A program made the position numbers and the translations under genes. 38,736 nt of DNA from Chara braunii (lineage: Eukaryota > Streptophyta > Charophyceae > Charales > Characeae), in NCBI GenBank assembly GCA_003427395.1, contig BFEA01000810.1, forward strand, positions 213,280 through 252,015. The letters run 5' to 3'. Under the pieces are notes generated by a model. It saw only the letters and a program-made list of their open reading frames with translations, had not been told where the DNA came from and searched no databases. Shown here piece after piece: positions 9,362 through 19,719 of this stretch (positions are counted from its first letter, which is position 1; each line of letters starts with the position of its first letter).

Positions 9362-9782
9362 TTACAAGGGAATGAAGCGGATGAGGAGTCTGCCGGTGTG
9401 CAGCCCGGTTATACCAAAACGTTGCAAAAAGGTAGGGGTGGAGTGATCCGGCTACATGAACCACGTGGTTATGGAACATCCTTCCTGGAGGTTGTTGAAG
9501 AGATGCGCGAGTGCTATAGTCGTCTGGATCCTCCTATACACCTACGTGATGGTGACCCACTATTCCGCAACACATAGACAAAAGGTGTTCTGAGTCTCAG
9601 TGGATTTAACAAGCATCTGAAGGATAGGTTGAAAGCCATCGGAATTTATGCTGGCGAAAGCAGCCATAGCTTCCGGGTTGGTGGAGTTCGAGCCGGTATT
9701 CAGGCTGGTTGAAGTCTGGAAAAAATGCTTGGACAAGGTACCTGAAAGCATTTCTCCTCCTTTATGCACTACGAATATGGGT
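9362..9782 (+). pseudogene. Tyrosine recombinase (DIRS-type), C-terminal catalytic domain, broken
   Basis: One frame reads through RLHEPRG, SFLEVVEEMRECY, GDPLFRN, then GFNKHLKDRLKAIGI and SSHSFRVGGVRAGIQAG, then SLEKMLGQGT and SSFMHYEYG. HSFR is the conserved His-x-x-Arg of tyrosine recombinases, and the Tyr of MHY (9770-9772) is the likely nucleophile. In-frame stops are TAG 9575, TGA 9710 and TGA 9743. The N-terminal domain and probably the first catalytic Arg are missing upstream. It would have catalysed integration of a circular DNA intermediate. The frame runs opposite to RT, and the two 3' ends are about 160 bp apart. Confidence 0.8.
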
Positions 9783-9941
9783 GCAATTAGTGTTTAGAAA
9801 GAGATTCTACTAACCTTAGGACCGGTCTTACCAGGGTTGAAAGCATGCTTAGGAATTTTGGATGTGGAAGTACATGTTGAAAATTCCTTAGTGAGATTCT
9901 GGACGAAGGTTGTAGGAAAAAAACTTAAAAGAGGAAACCAG

Positions 9942-12035
9942 CTAGCTAGATGAGTTGGGTGTTACCAGCAGGTACTCTCCTCCAAAGAACTTTATTTTTG
10001 CCAAGACTTGGTGGAGTAGACAGGTTGGCGGGAAAACCCGTCTGTAAGGTGAGGAAGGCAGTAAGTTCCAGTCTAGAGAAAGCGCGTCTGCTGCGAGGCC
10101 ATTAGGGGATAAGAATTCAGAGATAAAGGGAATGCAGATAAAATTTTCTTCAGAGGCAAAGAGTTCAATGGCTGGTTCGTCAAATCTAGCGATTAAATAT
10201 CTCACTATCTTCTTGCTAAGACCCCAGTCCGAGCAGTCGACTATCTCAGAGAGATCATCTGCAGCAGTGTTGAGTTCGCGGGGAATCCAGGTTGGTTGTA
10301 GTTGACAGTCAAAAATCAAGAGGATGGAGGCAATCTCTCTAAGAAAAGAGTTAAAGAGTTCGTCAGTTGCGCTTAGATTCTTTAAGAGGAAAGCCACAGC
10401 TTGGTTATCTCATATAACTCTTATAGCTTGAGAAAAAAACTATTTTGGGGTCTTCTCTGCAAGTAGTAACATTGTTGTTCTGATTGCGTACAACTCTCGG
10501 TGTGTGCTTGACGTGTCCAATAAGTTCGACAGAAGCAGAAAGCTCGGTTTTCAAGGTTCCTTGGTTCGAAAGCGGACTATACCTCCTACGGCTGAGTCAG
10601 AGGCATCTGTCTGCATGGTGATCGTTGGGGCCCTGACTTTCCATAATCTTCCGGGGATCTTAGGTAAATGTTCTAGCTACCATCTAAGGTCATTCTTAAA
10701 TAGCTCTGAAAGTTCTACCTTAGAGTTCCAGTCGCACTCCGAGAGTGCTGAGTGCAAGTGAGAATAGTGAAGTGAGGTCGGGAGAAAGGCTTTCGATAGT
10801 GAAACCAACTTGCCTGCAAGTGATGCTACTCCTTTTGCTGTTAGATGCGTTTTGATAGAGGATTCCTCTAAGAGCTTCAAAATCTTCTCTTCCCTGTCTT
10901 GTGGTACTTTAATTCTCTTGTTGTGCGAATCAATTATAAAGCCAAGAAATCTGTTGGACTGGGATGAGAAAACCATGCATTTATTTCGGCTGAGGAAGAA
11001 ACCAAGCTTGTGAAAGAGGGAAGTTATGAGAAAAGAGTTTCATAGACATGAAGGATATTCCTTATGAGTAGAGATGCTATCATCGATGTAAGAGAAAATG
11101 TAAACGCTCCTTGCTCTAATTACTGTCATCACTTCTTGCATCACCGTCGTGAAAATCCAACAAGCGGAGGAAATTCCAAAGCAAAGAGTGTTGAATTGGT
11201 AAGTTTTATCCTTCCAATAAAAAGCCAAGAAAGGACGGGATTTCGGGTGGACCGGTACATGATAATAGTCGTTCTTTACATCAAAGGTTACAACAAAGTC
11301 TTGCACAATTGAACCGTCCATTACTGAAACAGCGTCATCGATTGACTCGTAGTGGAATTCCGGAAAGGTAATAAACAAATTTACATATCTTAGATCAATG
11401 ATTAATCTAAGCGTGCTCAAGCTTTCCACAACAAAAACTAGGTTTGTGACTGCCGGGGCATCTGACATGGAGATAACTCTTTGCCTTAGCAAGGTGGTTA
11501 TACTGTTGTCCACAAAATTAGCATGGTGAGAAGGAAGTTCATAGTTGGGAAAAAAGATTGGGGTAGGTTCTAACAACTTAATTTTCATCTTAAAGTCTGA
11601 GGCTCTTAGTACAGGTTTAGCCATTCTACGTACCTCTTGAATCTTTGAAGAATGGTTGTGACCTGTACCCGCAAACTTGAGTTTCACGCCATTCTTTAAC
11701 CAGTTCAATACATCCCTCGAAGATTTCGACGTTGAAGATGCTAAGAGAGATTTCCAAGAATCTAGATGATCTACGATCGATGCAGCAGTAAAATCATTCG
11801 GAGTTCTTAGCCAGCTCTCCCTATTCTCTAGAGCTGCGAAAGCCAATGATAATTGTTGCGGCGAGGGTACACATTTCAATGCCTGGACCGCTTGTGTGAT
11901 TTCCCTTGTGGCTCCATTTCTGCGTGTTGTCGGAGGAATCACTGTCACTTCGCTTGCGATGACTCCTCTTGGACGGACTTTTGTATTTGTACTTGGCCAA
12001 ATCCGGACCAGGTGAGTGTTTGCAACAAAGAACAA
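9942..12035 (-). pseudogene. DIRS-type reverse transcriptase / RNase H, broken by stops
   Basis: A single - strand frame of about 698 codons contains, in order, an unassigned N-terminal region, the RT fingers (LRLIIDLRYVN), VTFDVKNDYYHVPVH with the first catalytic Asp, CFGISSACWIF, SYIDD (the YxDD box, 11079-11090), FLGFIIDS and the DIRS-typical ASLAGKLVS. RNase H follows with TDAS (about 10600-10611), RELYA and DNQAVAF, giving the D-E-D residues. The C-terminal block is IPRELNTAADDLSE, AIELFAS.EN and VFPPTCLLHQVLAKI, a signature of DIRS RT-RH. Five internal stops stay in one frame: TGA 11040, TAG 10677, TGA 10551, TAG 10440 and TGA 10410. No frameshift is needed, so decay is by point mutation. 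Confidence 0.88.
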
Positions 12036-12217
12036 CAGTTAAACATACAAGAGTCTTCGGTCTTGAAGGCCAAGTAATAATGGCAGGCCACCACTGAGAG
12101 GTGTGGGGAGTGGGTGGCTACCCCCGAAGGCCTGTTGATAGATTCAGCAGCTAAAAAATAAACAATACTGTTATTACTTTAATGGTAAGGAAAAGCGTAA
12201 ACCACTGGGAAACTTAC
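12036..12217. other. Spacer between gag-like and RT frames, intron-like
   Basis: On the - strand, GGAGG|GTAAGT (donor at 12217) and TTTATTTTTTAG| (acceptor at 12151) bound a possible 67-bp intron. Joining it leads quickly to a stop, so it may instead separate two ORFs. No other feature is seen. Confidence 0.35.
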
Positions 12218-12995
12218 CCTCCCTTTGAAGAGGCAGCTTTGACCTCCTGGTCGTCCCATTCTTGATTGATCTGGTCTAGGCCCAGTCTGGAAGTCTCTAA
12301 CTCATGCGCCTTAAGTAACTGCTTGACTTCTATTGTGAACTTCTTATCTCATAACTTCTTGGGTAGGTTCGCTAGGGCGTTCTTAAAGGCTATTGCTTGC
12401 ATCTTTCCCCTATCTCCATGCTTGAAATTGAGTTCGATTTGCCTGACCCTTATCAGGATATCCAAATGTCTTGACCACAGCGGTTGGTCAAAGATAAACT
12501 GCAGTGCCTTGATCTCATTTTCTGCAGCTTTGCATTTTCCAACCTCTCTCATGACCGGTGCAAATATCTCTCTCACGCGCGAGAGCTCCACTTGGTTCAC
12601 CATGAACCTGAACTCCCTTTCATCCGCTTTTTCCCTAGATATGAAGTTTGATGCCGAGTTTGAAATTGTTGAACCTAGGAAGTTTCTGACCGACGTCCTG
12701 ACACTAGAAGCATGTGTAAGAGGTGCAGGTTGAGCAACTGATGCTGAATTCTGGACAAAAAATGGGTCCGAAGTCCTCAGATTGTAAGGGTGAACTAGGT
12801 AGAGGTTGCCTTTATGATTGACAAGATAGCAGGATCTCTGAGGGTTTCTCTCCTGAGGATTAAGACATTCGACGACCTTGTCTTCAACGATCTCCGGCAG
12901 AGGGTTCATAAGTGGCATGAAGATGCACCAACCAATGATGGCCCTAGGGCCATGAGCAATCAGAGTGTCGTAGATTAGTTGTTCCATCATTGTTC
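12218..12995 (-). pseudogene. Gag-like ORF of the DIRS-like element, 3' exon
   Basis: The - strand frame starts just after an acceptor-like CGATTCCTACAG|GAACAATG (12996/12995) and has ATGATGGAACAA near its start. It runs through LVNHKGNLYLVHPYNLRTSDPFF, then a helical charged region (REKADEREFRFMVNQVELSRVREIF, KALQFIFDQPLWSRHLDILIRVRQIELNF) to a TGA at 12349-12351. The same frame stays open beyond it (DKKFTIEVKQLLKAHELE...) to the GTAAGT at 12217, so the TGA may be a mutated codon. No zinc knuckle is seen. Assignment as gag rests on position upstream of RT, not on a recognised domain. Confidence 0.45.
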
Positions 12996-13029
12996 CTGTA
13001 GGAATCGAAAGAGTCAATAGTGAGTTTCC

Positions 13030-13367
13030 TATAACTTCTTCTCTTCTCCTCTCCCCCTTTTCTTTTCCTTTCCTTTGCCTCTTCCCTTCTCCTTGCTTNN
13101 NNNNNNNNNNNNNNNNNNNNNNNNNNNNNNNNNNNNNNNNNNNNNNNNNNNNNNNNNNNNNNNNNNNNNNNNNNNNNNNNNNNNNNNNNNNNNNNNNNNN
13201 NNNNNNNNNNNNNNNNNNNNNNNNNNNNNNNNNNNNNNNNNNNNNNNNNNNNNNNNNNNNNNNNNNNNNNNNNNNNNNNNNNNNNNNNNNNNNNNNNNNC
13301 CCTCTTTCTCTCTCCCTTCCCCTTTCTTCTCTTCTTCTTCTTCCCTTTTTTTTTTTTTTTTTTTTTT
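13030..13367. repeat. Polypyrimidine tract with assembly gap and poly-T
   Basis: CT-rich sequence at 13030-13098, a run of Ns at 13099-13299, CT-rich sequence again from 13300, then about 23 T ending at 13367. The gap size is nominal. Read from the - strand it sits between the two gag-like exons, as poly-A plus GA-rich intron or inserted sequence. Confidence 0.85.
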
Positions 13368-13685
13368 AAGACAACCATGCATCGATATAAGAAATTTGTC
13401 AAGATTGCCCAAGCCAACCAGAGAGACCTAAGTAACAATGCGAAAATTTGACAAAGCAAAATTGTCCAAGTAGTACAGCCTAAAGGTCCGCCAATAATGA
13501 AACAAAGTTTTAAATAAAGTTTACTGTCTTATCACCTATGTTCAACTAGTGCAATCTAAGTTGCCAAACTAAGGTTGCAGCCTCTACTTGATAAAGTGAT
13601 CCGGACCCTCAAAATTTCCCTTGATTCTAAGATCAAAGTTTCATGGCTAGAGATTTTCCAAGCCCTCTTATCCTTTCTTAAGGGT

Positions 13686-14519
13686 CTACTCCTCCGACTC
13701 ATCAGATTCAGGGTCTGCAAGTAGGACTTGGGCAGAATCTTGGATAATGGTAGTCATCCATTGCGTCGGTCCCTTGTTGAACCAGATGTGCAAGCGTGCT
13801 ACCTTGAAATAGTAATCCGTTAATCCTGCCAGTATCTCTATTAGCAGGTGAATCAAAGCGGAATGAAAATCAGCAGGAAAATCTGAGTTGGCGAGGAAGA
13901 TCCAAAACTGCTCAATGTCACTTATCTCCATGATCCTCTTTTCTAGAGGCATGTTCGATAGGCAAGGAAGTTTTGCTAGTGCAAAACCTAAAGTAAAGAA
14001 CGAAGCTTGCCTGAGGGGTTTTAAACTGGTGGAGTACTAGTTATCCAAAGCTAGGACACTGAGAAGGCTGTCACCTTTCAAGCCATCCAAAGTCCTACCA
14101 GTGGTAGTGTCCGTGGAGTGATTGGTGAAAATCAGGTCCCAAAACTAGTTGGCCAGAGTCGATGCTCAAACGTCTATGTCTACCAGCCAAAAGGTTGTTG
14201 CTTCGTCATCCCCCAACATCTTTGCTTTTCCTATTGCTTGTTGTTGCAGATGCAGAACCATCTTGTCGATGAGTAACGCATTGTGGTAACCCCCAAGAGA
14301 TGCATAATGGTTAACGACTTCCCAATTGACGAATCTGAGGAGGTTGGCCGACCCTGTTTCGGCTAGGGAAGGTTCCCTTGTGTCAAAAACCATGAATTTA
14401 CCAAACTTATGGTGAATGAGGACCTGTTTGGAACCCTCAAAAGTCGGCAGCCTGAGTCTCGTGATAAAAGTTGTCATTCTGCAGCGGGCTACTGATGGTG
14501 GTGGAGGTGCAGAGACCAT
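13686..14519 (-). pseudogene. Gag-like ORF of the DIRS-like element, 5' part
   Basis: The - strand frame begins with ATG at 14519-14517, directly behind an acceptor-like TTTTCCTTGCAATGTGCAG. It encodes SAPPPPSVARCRMTTFITRLRLPTFEG, LLRFVNWEVVNHYASLGGYHNALLIDKMVLHLQQQAIGKAKMLG, then, past in-frame stops, FWDLIFTNHST and FFTLGFALAKLPCLSNMPLEKRIMEISDIEQFW. The acidic end is DPESDESEE before TAG 13686. Internal stops are TGA 14166, TAG 14145 and TAG 14037, with no frameshift. I recognise no domain. The intact frame between the stops and the position 5' of RT support a former structural (gag-like) protein. Confidence 0.5.
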
Positions 14520-14525
14520 CTGCAC

Positions 14526-15221
14526 ATTGCAAGGAAAAACACAGAAACACTTTCTGTTGTGAGTGCTTGGAATCTCTAACTTTTACTATAGGTTCTTGTT
14601 CTTGTAGTAGTCATCTTAGTTAGGGGAGAATGGGGTACCAGCATCTGAAAAGAATCCTTAGCTTCGTTTCTCTCTCACCTCTCTTCCTTCCTTTCTTCCA
14701 CTTCTTCTCCGGTTTTTTTTGTTTTTTTTTTAAACAGGCCACTGTTGTTTTAGGTTTTGGTTCGAGCCAGTATCTTAAAACTAATGAGACAGTCTTAAAG
14801 GTCTAAGATTTCAAAAAATTAAGAGGAAGGGTTTGATACCAGTGGACTGACCTAGGTTGAAATAATCCATCAGATCGTACCTAAGGACTAGTTTGTCCGG
14901 TTTCGGTGCTTGAGCGGTCCCTCTATTCTATTGAGGTTAAAAATGTCAATGTAGCATTGAGAAAACTGTTGGAGCGAGGTGGTTGTCGCATAGTCTCTTA
15001 CACTGCCCGAGAAGTAGAAATGCTCTGAGTAGCACAAGGGTATTCATGGTTCCCGGTTTGAGCGAGGTTACCCGGTATCTGTTTCATTTGCAGTCTTTTC
15101 CAACAGTGCTTATAAGGCCCACCGATTTCTACAGTTTTTTTAGTGATGAATCTCAATCTGAGATAAGGTTATGATGAGTGGTAAGTCATTTCAGTTTGCA
15201 GAGATCCCTTAACCTCTTGTG
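14526..15221. other. Non-coding stretch upstream of the gag-like ORF
   Basis: Contains a CT-rich/T tract at 14680-14732. The rest is AT-leaning sequence without a credible ORF. If the DIRS-like element extends here, its 5' leader would lie on the - strand. Confidence 0.4.
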
Positions 15222-17016
15222 CTTACTGCTTCCCCCTTCGCCTCTTCCTTTCATTCTCCCTTTCCTTCCTTCCTTCTCCTCCTTACCCTTTCTTTCCTTC
15301 CTTCTCCGTGCCTCTCCCTTCACTCTCTTCCTTCCTTTTTTTTTTTCTTTTTTTTTTTTTGAGTAAGTCATCCCCATTTATTGTCGAAGATTAAGGTCCA
15401 ATGAGGCTAGATGTTCCCTCTTATGGATGATAGTAAGCACATGTGCAAGTTCTTGCTGTGCCTAAAATACCTCTGCAGCTTGTTCGACCTGGTTACCCAT
15501 TTTGTTGTTAAACTTCTCTGTTCGATCCTTTCAAAGATCCTTCTATCAGATTATTCGATCCAAAAGGTGCCCAGATGCATGTTGAGTAGAAAAACATACG
15601 TTCTTCCTTACCCTTTTTGTTTCCAAAGTCACCTTTCCCTTCTTCCTTCTCTCTGCCCCTCCTTATTCTGTCTTCCTCCCCTTCTTCTTTTCCCTTTTTT
15701 TTTTTTTTTTTTTTTTTTTTTATACTAAGTAGCAGACTTTGATTGCATTCATAGAGATTCGCTCTGAAAGCCTAAAGAAACAAGGATTGTGGCGTTCTTA
15801 AAGATTCAGCGTTTATGAGAGAAAACACAACGATAAGTTTATTGTCCGTCTTCGACTAGTAGTGCCACCCTCGTTCCTCCTTTTTATTCCAAGTGATCCA
15901 AGCTAAGTAACTTGTCAGTTGTTTACGAAGCAACCCCTTTTTTGAAAGTGATTGCTCCGCCTGTTGTCTGGCTGCGCCCTTGCTCTTTTTTTTTTTTTTT
16001 TTTTTTTAATCCGTTCCTCTTCCCCTTATCCCTTCCTCCCTTGCTTAACCCTTGCATCCTCCCTCCCCTTCTTCTCGCTCTCCCATGTTTCCCCTCTTTC
16101 TCTTTCCTCCCCTTACTCCTTCTTCCCTTCCCCCCTCCTTTCTCCCCCCCTCCTTTCTCCCCCCATTTCCATTACAGTGACCCTTGAGAAAGTGTTGAGT
16201 TGACGTTACCATCTGCATGACATACATCGCATCAAACATGACGATTAAACGGCTGGAGAAACTTGACCAACTTTGAATCGAAAAAGGTGATCTTAAGGAT
16301 TGACACTTCGAGTATCATATTCATGCAACCTCCGCCGACGCGTCTCCCATCGAGGCCCCGCCTTCCGAGGAAACTAAGTTATCGTTTTCCTTCTTCTCCT
16401 TCTCCTTCTTTCTTCTCTTCCCTTCCTTCAATTTCTCGTTCATTTTCCATCTTGTTCCTCCTTCCTTCTCTCCTCTTTCTTCTTCCGGTGAGAGATGATT
16501 GGCAGAAAAGGCGCATTCCAATACTTTCGATATCGATGATAAGTCCTTGAGGACGTCTTAGATGTAAGGGTTGCCCTTACTTTGGTTCTACTTGAGTTCC
16601 GAAAACGTACCTGATGAGCGACGTGGCTTCTAGAGCTTGCTGCGGTCCTTCTAAGATAAAGATGGTTAGCAAAGGATTGAAGATGTAGGGAAGACTGGAC
16701 TGATAACTGAAATCCTTTTGATGCAAGATTCACCCGCTTTATCTTCGGATGAAAGACAGAAAGCTAAAAAGATAAACATTCCGATAAAAAAGCCTCGAAA
16801 GTTGCTCCGATTAAATACTCGATGACCATTTCGTAAGTACATGCTACGATCCATACACGGACCTAGTTTTGTGGTAAAAACCGCACCCATGTGTAGTAGA
16901 TTATCAAAGAAAATCCTAGGATTGACCAATCTGTCCTGTAAGAACTCTGGATAAATAAGATTAGTAATACAACTTCCCAAATTCTTCCTCTCTTTTCTTC
17001 TTCCTTTTCCATTTCT

Positions 17017-17055
<39 letters not shown>

Positions 17056-17822
17056 AAAAAAATCCATGCCTGCTAGATTACCGTTATTTCGTAAAGATCA
17101 CCTTAGTGTCCATGCCAAAAAAGTCCAGCGGATTACCAAAGTTTCTAGCCATGACGAAATATTTTATGCCAGAACTATGGTCAAATAAATCCGGGAAACA
17201 ACTTACTAACCGAAAAGCTCAAGAGACAATGACATTCCACTCTTTAGATGATACGTTATTTCGTAAAAATCACCTTAGAATCCAGGCCAAATCAATGTCC
17301 AACCATTAAATCGAGAGGTAGTAGAAAGGTCTCGAAAGGTCCTTCGAGTAAATTTCGGATGATCCTTCCGTAAGTACGTGCTGCAATCCGTATGATGGCC
17401 TAGTCCAGCGGTTAGAACCAACGACTTTGCAGATTATCTTGCAGGAAAACGAAAGGGCAAGAACTTGACAAAACAACTTACCAACAAAGTTCAAGATGAC
17501 AATGAAATCCTACTTGCTAGCTAACCGGTATTTCGTAAAGATTACCTTGTTGTCGAGACCAGGTCCTTGAAACAAGCCAATCGAAAAGTTGAAAGTGGTG
17601 CGAAATGCAGTACGGATTCTAAATTGGCAGGTTTCCTTAATAACACTCTCCTGCCGTAGGCCAGACTCGTGACAGATCTTTAGCTACGTTCGGCTTACGG
17701 TTTAGTGTATCTAGTCGAATCCTAGTATGTTGGACCGGTTTCTTCATACTAGGATCTTTTCGGGAAATATATGTAAGTCATCCGTTCACATTTTCTCACT
17801 TCCTTCTCTTCCTTTCTTCCTT

Positions 17823-17853
<31 letters not shown>

Positions 17854-18711
17854 GCGTTCCTACAATGTTCGTTGATGTACTAAAGCTCACTGCTCTTAAT
17901 ATAAGCATTGGAACACAACCTTGTATTCCGACAAAGGTTCAATTGAAAGACAAGTTGGAGCAAAGGTGATTACCTCCTCCTCTGCTAAAGTCACAGATTA
18001 ACGATTTGGCAGGTTAATGGTTAGTCCAACACCCTAAAAATAATCTTTCCCCCTTTCTCCTCCCTCCTTCTTTCCTTTCCTTACCCCCCCTTCTTCTCTC
18101 CTCCTTTTCCCCTTCTCTCTTTCTTTTCCTCCTCCTTCTTTTTTTTTTTTTTTTTTAGGTGGATAATCTGAAAAGTCTTATAATCCTTGCTAAAAACTTT
18201 TTTCAGAAGTAGCAGATCGCTTATGAGGAAGAAAACAAACAGACTATAAGTTTTAATATTTCAAAAGGTTTCTTCCTACTAGGCTACTACATATTTTCAT
18301 ACTGAATTCCCCTTCATTCCTGTTCTTCCTTCTTCCTTTCTTCACTTCTTCCCTTCCTTCATTCTTCTCCTTCTTCTTCCTTCCCCTTTCCCCTTCCTCC
18401 TATTACTGAATAGCCTTCTTAAAGGTCTATGGAGGTAAGGAAAGAACCTGCAACTCGCAACTCGTATTCTTTAAACCGGTCCTTGTAATCGCGCCGAAAT
18501 GCTCAGATTAACCGACCAGGCGGATCCAGGATGGTTATCGGGCATTTCCTACTTGTCCTACATGACAAGTATTAAGGTGACCCTCGTTCGCAGTCTCTTC
18601 CTTCCAAGTTCGCCTTTGATCTTCCTTTCTTCTCTTCTCCTTCTCCTTCCTAATTTACTTTCCCTTTCTTTCCTTTCCTCCTCTCATTATTTATTATTAT
18701 TATTTTTTTTG
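15222..18711. repeat. Series of polypyrimidine / poly-T tracts
   Basis: Nine CT-rich tracts, most ending in a long T run, lie at about 15222-15360, 15604-15721, 15982-16175, 16381-16490, 16979-17051, 17790-17853, 18045-18157, 18308-18405 and 18596-18711. Several are followed within a few bases by AG (for example the T run ending at 17051 then AG, and at 18157 then AGG), so they look like exaggerated 3' splice tracts on the + strand. The 150-500 bp blocks between them have no coding capacity that I can support. The tracts are strongly strand-asymmetric and could form triplex DNA. Confidence 0.7.
16790..17560. repeat. Diverged tandem blocks in the T-tract region
   Basis: The block at about 16793-16920 (CTCGAAAG, CGTAAGTACATGCT, ATCC.TA, GGACCTAGT) is repeated at about 17331-17460. 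A TATTTCGTAAAGATCACCTT motif occurs near 17089, 17255 (one change) and 17526 (diverged). The unit is about 540 bp with a shorter internal repeat. This suggests that the region grew by tandem duplication including the pyrimidine tracts. Confidence 0.55.
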
Positions 18712-19719
18712 TGGGTTTGTAGCAGATTAAAGACTTGCATTCTTAGATACAAGCTCCTGTATTGCAACATAAGATTGCGTAGAAATGGTTCAGCCTAAGA
18801 TTAGTTTTCGTTTACTAGCTCTCTCTCTCAATCTGAACCAGCCAAGCTCGCGACTAAGTTCATCCGTTCTCTTTTTCTAGTTCTAAAGGTTTATCTGTTC
18901 AGCATAATAATACACAGAAACGGCAACGAGATGGACAGCCAAGGCTAAGGAGTGAGGAACAAGCGGTAAGGCTGCAGTATTTTATGTTTGTCCATTACAG
19001 TGAACACTGCGATCTACCTAGGTTGTTGTGTTGCGGTGGCAGTCCCTGGGCTACGGCTGCGTTGTTGTACCTCCACTGAGCACTGCGGCACAGTTCGTTG
19101 TGTGCCGCTACTTCGTTGAGGTGAAAGGACAAGTGTAGGCCATGCGAGTGCGGCCGTCTAGGCTGGATAGCAGTCATTCGGGCTTTGAGAAGGGAAATAA
19201 TGCTGCAAAGTGGGGGTTCGTCAAGAGAGTGAGGACGGTGGGTTGACTTCAGGTTGACCAAGCGGTTAAGAGCAGCCTTCTAAGAGTCTCACACTTTTCT
19301 CTCTCTATCTTTCTAAGTCTAAGTCTAGTCTGCCGGTTACGAGGGGAAGGCGGCAGGTGGGATTGCAACCCGTAGGTCCGCATCAAGACTCTGTGGGGAG
19401 TCCACCCACCGATTGCGGGAGCTCTGCCGGAACCTAGGCGAGGTTCTGGAGGCAGGGAACTTTCAGGTAAACCATTTCCATCTGTACAAACCTACTACTA
19501 CCCATGTTTGCCTATCTCCCTGTAGTATGATTGCGGTATGCATGTGNTGNCCCTATGGTTTTTGCTTTCTCTTCAGGACCTAATCAGATTGAATGGAAGG
19601 AACGTGTGAGAGTGAAACCTAAGTTTTTTTTCTTTATTCTGACTGAAAGCAGACNAAGGGATAAACTGGGGNAAGGTGGGAGGAAGGCNGTTTTGCATNN
19701 GTTTGGAAGGGTCAACCAA

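Larger units (their letters stand above)
9362..14519. mobile_element. Degenerate DIRS-like (tyrosine-recombinase) retrotransposon
   Basis: This interval combines gag-like frames (- strand, 14519 to 12218), an RT/RNase H frame (- strand, 12035 to 9942) and a tyrosine-recombinase fragment (+ strand, 9362-9782). RT and RNase H of this type together with a tyrosine recombinase and no DDE integrase define the DIRS order. The recombinase is convergent with RT, as I recall being reported for the Volvox Kangaroo element. Terminal or split direct repeats were not found, so the outer limits are unknown. All coding parts carry stops, so the copy is dead. Confidence 0.75.

Noticed and set aside
16263-16550. 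Ser/Pro/Phe-rich ORFs over the pyrimidine tracts
   Set aside because: Composition comes entirely from CT-rich low-complexity DNA.
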